Shown here piece after piece: positions 15,798 to 25,129 of a DNA stretch of 34,096 bases; position 1 is the stretch's first letter; the number at the start of each line of letters is the position of its first letter. Below the pieces are notes generated by a model. That model saw nothing but the letters and a program-made list of their open reading frames with translations. It had not been told where the DNA came from and searched no databases. The DNA is taken from assembly GCA_947477885.1 (NCBI GenBank), contig CANJUD010000018.1, positions 1 through 34,096 on the forward strand, read 5' to 3'. Source of the DNA: Bacteroidota bacterium (GTDB lineage: Bacteria; Bacteroidota; Bacteroidia; UKL13-3). The position numbers were made by a program, and so were the translations under genes.

Positions 15798-17483
15798 ATG
15801 AAACTGATAGAATGTGTACCCAATTTTTCGGAGGGACGTGACCTCGCAAAAATCAAGCAAATTACTGACGCCATCGAATCGGTAGCGGGCATTAAATTAT
15901 TAGATGTAGACCCGGGCAAAGCTACCAACCGCACCGTTGTCACTTTTGTGGGCAGTCCAGAAGATGTGATAGAAGCTGCTTTCCGAGGCATAAAAACCGC
16001 TGGCGATATTATAGATATGAGTAAGCACACAGGAGCACATCCGCGAATGGGTGCTACGGATGTTTGTCCGCTGATTCCCGTATCTGGAATCATGATGGAA
16101 GAAACTGCTGCGTATGCCAAAAAACTTGCAGAGCGAGTGGCCAAAGAATTGCAAATTCCTATCTATTTATATGAAGCTGCCCAAAGTAATCCTGACCGTA
16201 AAAACTTAAGCCATATAAGAGAAGGTGAATACGAAGGCTTCGCAAAAAAAATAAAATTGCCCGAATGGAAACCCGATTTTGGACCTGCAGAATTCCCTGC
16301 CAAACAAGGAGCTACGGTTATTGGTGCCCGTAATTTTCTGATTGCATATAATGTTAATCTCAATACCAAATCAACCCGACTTGCAAATTCTGTTGCATTT
16401 GATATAAGAGAAAACGGAAGGGTGAAACGGACCGGGAATCTTTATACTGGCCCTGTAGAAAAAGATGCGGAAGGCAATGAAGTTCGCATTCCCGGTATGT
16501 TGAAAGAATGTAAAGCCATTGGTTGGTTTATTGAAGAATATGATATTGCACAAGTATCTATTAATCTCACAAATTTCTCTGTAACATCCGTACACCAAGC
16601 GTTTGATGCCTGTTGCCAATCAGCTCAGAATCGTGGATTGCGTGTTACGGGCAGCGAACTTGTGGGACTTATTCCTCTGCAGGCATTGTTGGATGCAGGT
16701 CGCCATTATTTGACTTTGCAAAAAAGATCGATTGGCGTGAGCGAAGAAGAACTGATCCATATTGCGGTAAAATCTATGGGGCTTGATGAACTAGGACCTT
16801 TTGATCCTGATAAAAAAATAATTGAATATAAACTTAGAGATAATGGATACGGCAAATTGGTGAAGATGAACTTGCGACAATTTGCTAACGAAACCGCGAG
16901 CGAAAGTGCTGCACCAGGTGGAGGTTCTATCTCTGCTTATTGTGCAGCTCTTGGTGTTTCATTAGGTACGATGGTGGCAAATCTCAGTGCCGGCAAACGC
17001 GGCTGGGAAGACCAAACATTATACTTTTCTAAATATGCTGACAAAGGCCAAAAATTGAAAGATGAATTATTATTAGCGGTTGATGAAGATACAGCTGCGT
17101 TCAATAAAATTATGGAAGCATTTAGTTTACCCAAGAATACTGATGAAGAAAAAAGTACACGCACAGAAGCTATACAAAATGCGACAAAATATGCTGTAGA
17201 AGTTCCTTTAAAAGTGATGAAACTATCTTATGATAGTTTGGAATTAATTAGGGCGATGGTAGAAAAAGGAAATCCAAATTCTATTACCGATGCGGCTGTT
17301 GGAGCTTTGTGTATCCGAACTGCTGTGGAGGGTGCACACTTAAATGTGCGTATAAATGCACAAGGATTGAAAGATAAAACTTTTGCTGATATACATATGC
17401 AAGAAGCAAGTAAAATTGCAAATGCTACAGAAGCTGAAGTGAAAAGTATTATAATGAATGTTGAAGAACTGATGACCAAATAA
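15798..17483 (+). CDS. ftcD: Bifunctional FTCD (formiminotransferase-cyclodeaminase)
   Basis: This 561-residue protein carries both activities of human FTCD. The N-terminal formiminotransferase part starts KLIECVPNFSEGRD and has HTGAHPRMGATDVCPLIPV with the likely catalytic H81. The C-terminal cyclodeaminase part (from about residue 360) begins FANETASESAAPGGGSISAYCAALG and ends with a long four-helix bundle. It transfers formimino from formiminoglutamate to tetrahydrofolate and then releases ammonia to give methenyl-THF, linking histidine breakdown to one-carbon supply. It is 15 bp before purB, so co-transcription with a purine gene makes sense because purine synthesis uses formyl-THF. The rest of the histidine degradation genes are not in this window. 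Confidence 0.93.
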   Translation: MKLIECVPNFSEGRDLAKIKQITDAIESVAGIKLLDVDPGKATNRTVVTFVGSPEDVIEAAFRGIKTAGDIIDMSKHTGAHPRMGATDVCPLIPVSGIMMEETAAYAKKLAERVAKELQIPIYLYEAAQSNPDRKNLSHIREGEYEGFAKKIKLPEWKPDFGPAEFPAKQGATVIGARNFLIAYNVNLNTKSTRLANSVAFDIRENGRVKRTGNLYTGPVEKDAEGNEVRIPGMLKECKAIGWFIEEYDIAQVSINLTNFSVTSVHQAFDACCQSAQNRGLRVTGSELVGLIPLQALLDAGRHYLTLQKRSIGVSEEELIHIAVKSMGLDELGPFDPDKKIIEYKLRDNGYGKLVKMNLRQFANETASESAAPGGGSISAYCAALGVSLGTMVANLSAGKRGWEDQTLYFSKYADKGQKLKDELLLAVDEDTAAFNKIMEAFSLPKNTDEEKSTRTEAIQNATKYAVEVPLKVMKLSYDSLELIRAMVEKGNPNSITDAAVGALCIRTAVEGAHLNVRINAQGLKDKTFADIHMQEASKIANATEAEVKSIIMNVEELMTK

Positions 17484-17498
17484 TATTATATATAACAA

Positions 17499-18842
17499 AT
17501 GCAATTAAATACACTCACAGCCATTAGCCCTATCGATGGGCGTTACCGCACGCAAACCGAACAACTTGCAAACTATTTCAGCGAGTATGCTTTAATAAAA
17601 TATAGAGTTCAAATTGAAATAGAATATTTGCTTGCATTGGCTGATAGTGGTATTGAACAGCTCAAAGGCAAAATAAATAACGAACAAAAAACAGCACTCA
17701 GAAATATATATAATAACTTTAGCGAAGCCGCCGCTACCCGAATAAAAGATATAGAAAAAACCACCAATCACGATGTAAAAGCGGTGGAGTATTATATCAA
17801 AGAAGAAGTAGAAAAATTTGGGCTATCTAACATATCTGAATTTATCCATTTTGGACTGACCAGTCAGGATGTGAATAATACAGCAATACCTTTGAGTTTG
17901 AAAGAAGGTATTTATGAATGCTGGAGTAAACCGATTACAGAAGTAATACAAAAACTAAAATCATTTGCCCACGAATGGGCTGATATACCCATGCTTGCAC
18001 GCACACACGGACAACCAGCATCGCCTACAAAACTTGGAAAAGAATTTTTAGTATATATAGAACGGTTGGAAAACCAATTGGCTTTACTAAAACAAATCCC
18101 CTACCCTGCCAAGTTTGGCGGAGCTACCGGAAATTTGAATGCACACTATATAGCTTATCCTAAGAATGATTGGGTGAAATTTGCGAACACATTCGTGGAA
18201 ACCCTTGGTCTCAAAAGGATGCAGCATACCACACAAATTGAGCATTATGATTATTTGGGTGCGATATTCGACAACATCAAACGTATCAATATTATATATA
18301 TAGATTTGTGTCAGGATATATGGTTATATATATCATCTGAATATTTTAAACAGAAATTGAAAGAAGGTGAAGTAGGTTCATCGGCCATGCCCCATAAAGT
18401 AAATCCGATAGATTTTGAAAATGCGGAAGGCAATTTGGGAATGGCGAATAGTATGTTTGAGTTCCTCACCCGCAAGCTTCCTGTGTCACGCCTACAAAGG
18501 GATTTGACAGATTCAACAGTTCTACGCAATACAGGAGTTCCTATAGCACACAGTGTAATTGCATTAAAAAGCATTATAAAAGGTTTAGATAAACTTATCA
18601 TAAATAAAGATAAAATACACGAGGATTTAGATAATAACTGGGCTGTAGTTGCTGAGGCTATACAAACTATTTTACGCCGCGAAGGTTATCCAAAACCTTA
18701 CGAAGCTTTGAAAGCATTAACAAGAAATAATGAAAAAGTAACGCAAGAAACTTTGGTAGTTTTTATTAATGGTTTGGAGGTGAATGATGGTATAAAAGAA
18801 GAATTGAAAAGTATTACGCCGTTTAATTATACGGGGGTGTAA
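17499..18842 (+). CDS. purB: Adenylosuccinate lyase
   Basis: The 447-residue protein belongs to the fumarase/aspartase superfamily. It starts LTAISPIDGRYRTQTEQLANYFSEYALIKYRV, which is typical of the E. coli-type PurB, includes a TTNHDVKAVEYYIKEEV segment, the FIHFGLTSQDVNNTA region, a TAHGQPASPTKLGK-like catalytic His stretch (ARTHGQPASPT), and the signature SSAMPHKVNPIDFENAEGN with the mobile catalytic Ser. It forms a homotetramer and splits SAICAR to AICAR and adenylosuccinate to AMP in purine synthesis. Length agrees with the family. It follows ftcD by 15 bp on the same strand, and a long hairpin follows its stop. Confidence 0.95.
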   Translation: MQLNTLTAISPIDGRYRTQTEQLANYFSEYALIKYRVQIEIEYLLALADSGIEQLKGKINNEQKTALRNIYNNFSEAAATRIKDIEKTTNHDVKAVEYYIKEEVEKFGLSNISEFIHFGLTSQDVNNTAIPLSLKEGIYECWSKPITEVIQKLKSFAHEWADIPMLARTHGQPASPTKLGKEFLVYIERLENQLALLKQIPYPAKFGGATGNLNAHYIAYPKNDWVKFANTFVETLGLKRMQHTTQIEHYDYLGAIFDNIKRINIIYIDLCQDIWLYISSEYFKQKLKEGEVGSSAMPHKVNPIDFENAEGNLGMANSMFEFLTRKLPVSRLQRDLTDSTVLRNTGVPIAHSVIALKSIIKGLDKLIINKDKIHEDLDNNWAVVAEAIQTILRREGYPKPYEALKALTRNNEKVTQETLVVFINGLEVNDGIKEELKSITPFNYTGV

Positions 18843-18860
18843 CCCCATATCAACCCACAG

Positions 18861-18904
18861 ATTTGACAACTTTGCCTTCGTCGCTACAGGCAAAGTTGCC
18901 AAAT
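18861..18904. repeat. Long inverted repeat after purB
   Basis: The 17-nt arms at 18861-18877 and 18888-18904 pair with one mismatch around a 10-nt loop. It starts 18 nt after the purB stop, so it may end the ftcD-purB transcript, but it lacks a T-run after the stem and could instead be a dispersed repeat or mRNA-stabilising hairpin. Confidence 0.6.
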
Positions 18905-18982
18905 ATAACTATCATTAGCATATACTTTCATTTCGTGGATTTCTCTTGGATATCTTTGGGATAACTAGACTTTTTGTAATTG

Positions 18983-18990
18983 TAAGTTTG
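18983..18990 (+). promoter_or_regulatory. -7 box for dinD-like gene
   Basis: TAAGTTTG is an exact TAnnTTTG match 20 nt before the start codon. No LexA-type palindrome is obvious next to it. Confidence 0.5.
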
Positions 18991-19010
18991 CCTTACTAAA
19001 AAATATAATT

Positions 19011-19850
19011 ATGAAACAGGAACTCATACAAGAACTATTTATGAAGTTTGAACAAGCATGCTATATTCATAATAAGGTAGAGTGTTGGAGTGCACGGGAA
19101 CTTCAAATGATTTTGGGTTACAGCGAATGGCGTAACTTTATAAAAGTAATTGACAAAGCGAAAGTTTCTTGTGAGAACAGTGGTGCCAAGGCTTCTTATC
19201 ATTTTGTTGATATCAACAAAATGATAGAACTAGCCAAAGGTGCTGAACGAGAAATTGAAGACATTGCCCTCACCCGATATGCCTGTTACCTCGTTGCACA
19301 AAATGGAGACCCAGGAAAAAATGAAGTGGCATTTGCACAAACTTATTTTGCCGTGCAAACGAGAAAACAAGAAATTATTGAGAAGCGTTTGTTGGATGTT
19401 GCAAGAGTTTCTGCTAGAGAAAAACTAAGCAAAAGTGAAAAGAAACTTTCAAGTATTATATATGAAAGAGGTGTGGATGATAAAGGTTTTGCTTCCATAC
19501 GCAGTAAAGGCGATAAAGCACTATTTGGAGGTTTTAATACCAATGATATGAAACACAAATTGAATGTGCCTGATACTCGACCATTAGCAGATTTCCTACC
19601 AACACTTACTATCAAAGCCAAAGACTTTGCTACCGAACTCACCAGCCATAATGTGACAGAAAAAGACTTAAAAGGTGATATGAAAATTAGCAAAGAACAT
19701 ATAGATAATAATATGGCTGTAAGAAAAATATTACTTGCAAGAGGCGTGAAACCTGAGGAACTGCCGCCTTCGGAAGATTTGAAAGTAGTTAAACGAAAAT
19801 TGGTTGGAGAAGAGAAGAAAATGGTGAAGGATGCGAAGGGGAGGAAATGA
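19011..19850 (+). CDS. dinD: DNA damage-inducible protein D homologue
   Basis: The 279-residue protein matches DinD across its length: a BRO-N-like N-terminal part with ECWSARELQMILGYSEWRNFIKVIDKAK, then DINKMIELAKGAEREIEDIALTRYACYLVAQNGDP and the FAQTYFAVQTRKQEIIEKRLLD segment, then a helical C-terminal part with KDFATELTSHNV and a Lys-rich tail. E. coli DinD is an SOS-induced protein reported to inhibit RecA-mediated strand exchange. The gene is carried sporadically by many bacteria, sometimes near mobile or defence genes; here it stands alone between housekeeping genes. Start and length agree with the family. A -7 box is present upstream but no SOS box that I can recognise. Confidence 0.88.
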   Translation: MKQELIQELFMKFEQACYIHNKVECWSARELQMILGYSEWRNFIKVIDKAKVSCENSGAKASYHFVDINKMIELAKGAEREIEDIALTRYACYLVAQNGDPGKNEVAFAQTYFAVQTRKQEIIEKRLLDVARVSAREKLSKSEKKLSSIIYERGVDDKGFASIRSKGDKALFGGFNTNDMKHKLNVPDTRPLADFLPTLTIKAKDFATELTSHNVTEKDLKGDMKISKEHIDNNMAVRKILLARGVKPEELPPSEDLKVVKRKLVGEEKKMVKDAKGRK

Positions 19851-19889
19851 ATCTTTAATGTAACTGGATTCGGTTAAATTTAATTGCTA

Positions 19890-19940
19890 GTCACCCAAAC
19901 GCACAGCCACCGCGTCTTTCCTCGCAATGACGGCTGTATA
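19890..19940 (-). repeat. Dispersed CGTCATTGCGAGGA repeat, copy 1
   Basis: The core TCCTCGCAATGACG at 19919-19932 (CGTCATTGCGAGGA on the minus strand) recurs at 26444-26457. Sequences of this type are widely scattered between genes in bacteria. Here it lies in the 136-bp gap between the converging dinD and DUF4175 genes. Confidence 0.6.
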
Positions 19941-19986
19941 TAATGAAAGAGAAAAATCACTCATTCTCAAATCATTCAATCATTAA

Positions 19987-22900
19987 TTACTTCCCAGTCT
20001 GCTTATCAAAATACTGCTTCACCTTGTTCTTATAATATATATTAAAGTTAGGTGGTGTAGTGCGAAGAATTTCGGCTTCTTTGTTTTTTTGTTTGACGTA
20101 TTCTTCAAAGGTTTTTTGTTGAGTGCCTTTTACTTTATCTTGCCCTTCGGTGGCTTTGCGTTGGTTGTCGGTTTCACGTTCTTGCTGGGCTTTTTCGCTC
20201 TCGAGCATACGCGACATAATTTCTTGTTGACGTTTTAGTGTTTCGGGTGTGATGCGTTTATTATATAAATCTTTTTCGTTTTGATCCATCAGTTTTTGTA
20301 TCTGCTCTAGCTGTTGTTTCAATTGCGTTGCTCCTTCTTTACCCATCTGCTGGCTCATCTGCCTCATGCGTTGGCGTATGGCTGATTGCATGGCGGCAGC
20401 TTGTGCAAACTCTTTGCTAGTAGGTTGTCCATTCTCTCCAGGTTTTCCTTGGCCGGGCTTTTGGCCTTTTTTCATGTCCTCAATTTTTTTGCTCAGTTGG
20501 TCTTGCAACTCTTTCATGCTCTTTATACCCTCGCCCTTTTTTTCACCCTCGCCTTTCTTTTTCTTTTTGCCCGGTTTTTTACAACTTTTACTTCCTGGTT
20601 TGCTGCTGCTACTTTCGTTCATCTGGTCCTGCATCTGCTTCAATACTTCGCTCAACATCACTGCCAGATTATTTACATGCGTCATTACATATTGTTGCTT
20701 GGCACGGGCCATATATATATTTCTATCGGCCATTAACGCAATCGTATTATCCATATTGGCATTAATTTGTCCAATCTCTTTATTAATGATTTTGCTTATT
20801 TGTTGCACACGTTTACTTAGTGCCAATAAACTATCTTCTATAATACTTGCATCGCCTTTTAATTTCTTTTGCTGCTGCCCTATTTTTACAAACTGCGGAT
20901 TATATCCATTCACCCCCCCAAGTTCTTGCATCAGTGCTTCTTGGTCGAAACTCAATTGTAATAAATTCTCTAATATCTGACGAAGATTATCATAATCTTC
21001 TTCTTCCTTTTCTTGTTCTTTATCCTGCATTTTTTTCTCTAACTTCTCTTTCATCTGCTTCATTTTATCGGAAGCCTCTTTTTGTTTTTTTGCAGCTTTT
21101 TGTTTCTGGTTTTTGCTTAGTTCACTTTTACTTTCTTCTTGCTTTTCTTCTATATCTTTTTGATCTTCTTTGGTATCCTGCATTTCTTCAGGTTTTTCCA
21201 ATTCGGCATTTTTTTCTTGTATATCTTTTAAGTCTTTTTCTACTTCTTTAAATTCCTTGTTCAATTCATCTTGTTTCTTTTGTATATCTTCTGTCTTACT
21301 GTCTTTTTGTTGCGATTCTTTTGATAATTCTTCTTGCTTTTTACTAAGTTCATCAAGCTTGTCAACCGTTTGTTGCATCTTCTGCTCAAGCTCCAATTTC
21401 TTAAACATTTCAAGCATTCTATCCAATTCTTTTTGCACCTCTTTATCCTGAACTTGCATCTCGCTCAGCTTCTCTTTCATTATTTCTTTATCGTTTTGTT
21501 TCAGCAAGTCTTCAAACTGTTTCATGAGGTCTTTCATCTCCTCATTCAGCACATCTTTCATCATCTTTTGCAACTCTTCTTGCTTCTGCATTAGTTCAGG
21601 ACTTTGCTGGTTCATTTCCTGCTTCATTTCCATGTTTTGCTGATTTTCCTGCTGAACCTGCTCAAGTTGTTTTTGCAAATCCTTTTGGCGTTTCAATAAC
21701 TCTTCAATTTGTTTTTTATCCTGCCAATCGAGGTTCTTTTTCTCGGCCAATTTCTCTTGCAATTTCTTCAAATCTTTTTGCAATTTGCCCGCCTCTTTAA
21801 ATGCTTGGGTCAATTCCTTTTTAACTTCTTTATTACCTGCTTCGGTTATTTCTTTGAGTTCTTCAAGCGTTGGAGCTTTCAACATCATGGCACGTGAGCG
21901 GGCGGCTTTACTGCCATTCACGCCATCATTGTCCCATACTTCAAAATAATATTCTATCTCATCGCCGGGATTTATTTTGATTTCGCTGAAATTAAAATAA
22001 TGATAAAATGCTTGTTGGGTTTTACTGGAATTTATATTAATAGGCAAACTGGTCGTAGGTTTTTTCAGCAAACTTTCATCCGTAGTTTTTATATATTTAT
22101 AATTGAATGATAAACGACTTAATCCATAATCATCAGCTATATCACCACCAAAATAACTTACCTTGGTATTGAAACTATCTTTCTTCTCTTCCACGTCCAC
22201 CGTAGGATATGCATCGGGCACTACTGAGATTCCGTAGCTCATACTGTCACTATTTTTTACGTGACTATTAGCAGGAATTAAACTATAAGTGGTACTTTGC
22301 GTAAAGCGTTTGGTAAATATATAATTATCGTCGCTACGTTGACTATTTATATTTGTATTGTCGCCAAATTTTAATTCCATTTGCTCCACATGGCTGGTTA
22401 CAAATTTCCAACTTACTTCGCTACCGGCGGGGATTGTTATATCTCCAGTATTTTGTAAAACTTCTGCTGCTTTATTTAAATATGCAGGATAATTTATTTG
22501 TATTTCGAAATTTAAAACTACGGGCAAAGGCAACACAGCAAAGTGATAACCATTGGATGCAAATTCGGAAGCAGTAAAACGAAAGTCGAATGACTTCTGT
22601 AAATTTTTTAATGTATAATGAAATTTGTTAAGCCCTTTTTTCTCCATGCGGTAGGGCTTTCCTCCAAATTCTATATATACCTCATCAGGCAGTTCTGCAC
22701 CTTGGGTTTTTAGTTCAAGTTCATAATCATTATTCTGAAATGCTTCTAATTTTTTACTTGATATAATAAAGTCGAAAGGAGCTTTTTTCTCGAAAAACTG
22801 GTCGTGGTCTATGATACGTTTGCTGCTTTCAGTTACTATTTGTGGCGACACAACTAATACAGTCACCAATATAATAAAAGGTATAGCTGCATATTTTATA

Positions 22901-23364
22901 TATTTATAATTACTCTTAAAATTAACAGCACGGGTAAATGGAATGGGGCTTAGTTCTTTTATTTTTTGATCGATACTCGCCATCAGCAAACTACCCTCCT
23001 GCTCGTGCGGGAAATTTTGTTGCAGTTGAAGGGCATTGAGCAATTTATCTTTCACTTCACCAAAATGATTTCCTATAATATTGGATGCTTGTTCGTAAGT
23101 AATATGCTGCCCAATCTTGAATAGTTTGAGCAACGGAACCACAATATAATATCCAGTAACACCCAAAGAAAGGAGCACCCAAAAGTAGAACATAAACGAA
23201 CGGGCAGTGGTATTGAAATGCCCGAAATACTCAAGGAATACCGCACTAAGCCATGATACCAGCAAAATACTAAACACCAAAATACCACCTTTTATCAGGC
23301 GGTTCTTATAATACTTTCGTATAAATTCGTCGAGTTTTCCTAGTAGTGTTTGGTAATCCGTCAT
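19987..23364 (-). CDS. Large DUF4175-family membrane coiled-coil protein
   Basis: This 1125-residue protein has three hydrophobic segments near residues 25-45, 55-78 and 152-172, an extracytoplasmic beta-rich region (about 180-500), and then a very long Lys/Glu/Gln-rich coiled-coil region (about 500-800), with further Gln/Lys-rich and helical segments including a Lys/Gly-rich stretch near 935-960. This arrangement is the DUF4175 family that is common in Bacteroidota and alpha-proteobacteria, of unknown function and often encoded near MoxR/BatA-type genes. No such neighbours are seen here. The extreme composition makes the opposite strand look open, but those antisense frames are artefacts. 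Its C-terminal DKQTGK end is intact. Confidence 0.8.
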   Translation of the reverse strand: MTDYQTLLGKLDEFIRKYYKNRLIKGGILVFSILLVSWLSAVFLEYFGHFNTTARSFMFYFWVLLSLGVTGYYIVVPLLKLFKIGQHITYEQASNIIGNHFGEVKDKLLNALQLQQNFPHEQEGSLLMASIDQKIKELSPIPFTRAVNFKSNYKYIKYAAIPFIILVTVLVVSPQIVTESSKRIIDHDQFFEKKAPFDFIISSKKLEAFQNNDYELELKTQGAELPDEVYIEFGGKPYRMEKKGLNKFHYTLKNLQKSFDFRFTASEFASNGYHFAVLPLPVVLNFEIQINYPAYLNKAAEVLQNTGDITIPAGSEVSWKFVTSHVEQMELKFGDNTNINSQRSDDNYIFTKRFTQSTTYSLIPANSHVKNSDSMSYGISVVPDAYPTVDVEEKKDSFNTKVSYFGGDIADDYGLSRLSFNYKYIKTTDESLLKKPTTSLPININSSKTQQAFYHYFNFSEIKINPGDEIEYYFEVWDNDGVNGSKAARSRAMMLKAPTLEELKEITEAGNKEVKKELTQAFKEAGKLQKDLKKLQEKLAEKKNLDWQDKKQIEELLKRQKDLQKQLEQVQQENQQNMEMKQEMNQQSPELMQKQEELQKMMKDVLNEEMKDLMKQFEDLLKQNDKEIMKEKLSEMQVQDKEVQKELDRMLEMFKKLELEQKMQQTVDKLDELSKKQEELSKESQQKDSKTEDIQKKQDELNKEFKEVEKDLKDIQEKNAELEKPEEMQDTKEDQKDIEEKQEESKSELSKNQKQKAAKKQKEASDKMKQMKEKLEKKMQDKEQEKEEEDYDNLRQILENLLQLSFDQEALMQELGGVNGYNPQFVKIGQQQKKLKGDASIIEDSLLALSKRVQQISKIINKEIGQINANMDNTIALMADRNIYMARAKQQYVMTHVNNLAVMLSEVLKQMQDQMNESSSSKPGSKSCKKPGKKKKKGEGEKKGEGIKSMKELQDQLSKKIEDMKKGQKPGQGKPGENGQPTSKEFAQAAAMQSAIRQRMRQMSQQMGKEGATQLKQQLEQIQKLMDQNEKDLYNKRITPETLKRQQEIMSRMLESEKAQQERETDNQRKATEGQDKVKGTQQKTFEEYVKQKNKEAEILRTTPPNFNIYYKNKVKQYFDKQTGK

Positions 23365-23488
23365 ATCATTTGCAATTCATTTACAAAGTAACGGAAAAGA
23401 GTTGACTTTTGATACAGAATAGACCCAAATTAGTTTAAAACATCGCCACAATAGTGCAATAATAACAATTGCCCTTTGTCTATAGATG

Positions 23489-24814
23489 CTATGCCTTATT
23501 CCGCATCTTATTAATAAAATACACAACAGCCCCAATGCCCAAAGTTGCCACTCCATACATTGATTCAGTAGGTTTACCGCTTGCTACAAAATATATAACC
23601 CAAGCATTTACAGCTAAAAATATTATAGGGGTGATAGGATATAAAAATGTTTTATAACTGCTTAGGCCTTCATTCAATTTTCGAAAACGTATAATAAATA
23701 TACCGAGCACGGTGAAGAAAGTGGAAAGCTGTAAAGTGAAACCAACATATACAAGAATCTGGTCGAAGGATGCGGTAAAAATAAGAATTGCTGATATAAT
23801 AGATTGTACTATTATAGCCATATAGGGTGTTCCTTTTGCTGAAGAAAATGACAGAAACTTTAATAATTTTATATCGTCGCCCATGGCTTTCATTACGCGG
23901 GGTCCGGCCAATATCATGGCACTGCAAGTTGATACCAAAAGCAATGATATTATAATAGCCATAATATTTGCACCGCCGTGGCCAAATATATGTTCGGCAC
24001 TAAAGTATCCTACTTCAATAGGTTTGCTGAAATCTTTGGCTTGTGCATCGGCTAAATCTTGAATGGGCACTGTATATATAAATACATAAGTAAGTAAAAG
24101 ATATAATAATATAACAAGTGCAGTTCCAATAAAAGATGATAAGGGCAAATTGCGTTTTACATTTTTAATTTCGCCCGCCAAATATGCAGATGCATTCCAA
24201 CCTGAATATGCATATCCCACATATACCAAACCTATTGCAAAGGCTTTTCCTTTCATTTGGTCCCAAGTTGCATCTGTAAAATTAAGTGTGATGTCTTGAT
24301 GTTCTCTATAGGCGAGTCCGAATCCGATAAATGCGAGTATCAATAAAACTTTGAGGGTGGAAAATACATTTTGGAACCCAAACCCTGCTTTTAATGAAGT
24401 AGCATGAATAGCTGTGATAAGGAATATTAAACTTATAGCTAATATTTTCGGATCCACATTAATTACTTTGCCTAGGTATGCTCCAAAAGCCATAGCCGCC
24501 ACCGCTACTGGAGCTGCAAATGCTACAGTTGATGAAATCCATCCCGATAAAAATCCAACAAAAGGACTATATAAGTTTGAAAGGTAATTATACTCACCAC
24601 CTGAGCGAGGGAACACCGTTCCAATCTCACCATATACCAATGCTCCACAAAGTGCCACAACGCCACCTATAAGCCATAGCATCATTAAGGCTGTTGGGTC
24701 TTTAATGTCTAGTACCTGAAAACCCAAACTGGTAAATACGCCAACACCTATAATATTAGCTACTACTATTGCAATAGCCGAGTATAAACTCACATGTCTG
24801 TTTTCTTTTTCCAT
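23489..24814 (-). CDS. APC-family amino-acid permease
   Basis: The 441-residue protein has about 12 transmembrane helices and the APC-superfamily N-terminal helix with IVVANIIGVGVFTSLGFQ, containing the unwound GxG-type substrate site, followed by GALVYGEIGTVFPRSGGEYNYLS in helix 3 and a YAYSGWNASAYLAGEIKN stretch, both characteristic. It is expected to import or exchange amino acids at the inner membrane, driven by ion gradient or antiport. The substrate is not clear; the similarity pattern is closest to LAT-like exchangers. It is a lone minus-strand gene with no co-transcribed partner. Confidence 0.88.
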   Translation of the reverse strand: MEKENRHVSLYSAIAIVVANIIGVGVFTSLGFQVLDIKDPTALMMLWLIGGVVALCGALVYGEIGTVFPRSGGEYNYLSNLYSPFVGFLSGWISSTVAFAAPVAVAAMAFGAYLGKVINVDPKILAISLIFLITAIHATSLKAGFGFQNVFSTLKVLLILAFIGFGLAYREHQDITLNFTDATWDQMKGKAFAIGLVYVGYAYSGWNASAYLAGEIKNVKRNLPLSSFIGTALVILLYLLLTYVFIYTVPIQDLADAQAKDFSKPIEVGYFSAEHIFGHGGANIMAIIISLLLVSTCSAMILAGPRVMKAMGDDIKLLKFLSFSSAKGTPYMAIIVQSIISAILIFTASFDQILVYVGFTLQLSTFFTVLGIFIIRFRKLNEGLSSYKTFLYPITPIIFLAVNAWVIYFVASGKPTESMYGVATLGIGAVVYFINKMRNKA

Positions 24815-25129
24815 AATTATAATACTTGAGTATGCAAAGATGCTAAAGGGATATTTGTTGGTTACAAAAAGTTTTCAACTGACCTCTGTGCAACTCTCTA
24901 AAAATTAAACTCTGTGAACCTCTGTTGTTAAAAAAAATCTTCTACAATTTGTGGTTGGTGAAAACACACAACCACAGGCAGCTGTAAAACCTAGCTACCG
25001 CAACATAACCACAGAAGGAACACAGAGGTAGGCACTGTTCGCCGCGGCGAATCACAGAGAAAAAAATGGAATAAAAAAACCGCAACTTATTAGGTAGCGG
25101 TTTTATATAAAAGTCTTTTGGAGTAATTA
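24815..25129. repeat. Repeat-rich intergenic region (ACACAGAG family)
   Basis: This gap holds several short motifs of the CACAGAGG/CCTCTGTG kind in opposite orientations: CCTCTGTG and CTCTGTGAACCTCTGT at about 24883-24923 and the complementary ACCACAGAAGGAACACAGAGG at about 25009-25029, so that the two halves form a large imperfect inverted repeat. Between and after them are a 14-nt perfect palindrome TTCGCCGCGGCGAA (25038-25051) and the terminator of the M23 gene. A short minus-strand frame here is not a credible gene. Confidence 0.55.
25073..25104 (-). terminator. Rho-independent terminator of M23 gene
   Basis: On the minus strand, AAAACCGC (25097-25104) and GCGGTTTT (25076-25083) form a stem with a 13-nt loop, followed by a run of T. 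It lies 26 bp after the stop of the peptidase gene. Confidence 0.75.

Noticed and set aside
20366-21597. Several long open frames on the plus strand opposite the DUF4175 gene
   Set aside because: They are antisense shadows caused by Lys/Glu/Gln-rich coding on the minus strand; the translations are low-complexity Phe/Leu/Ser with no family features.
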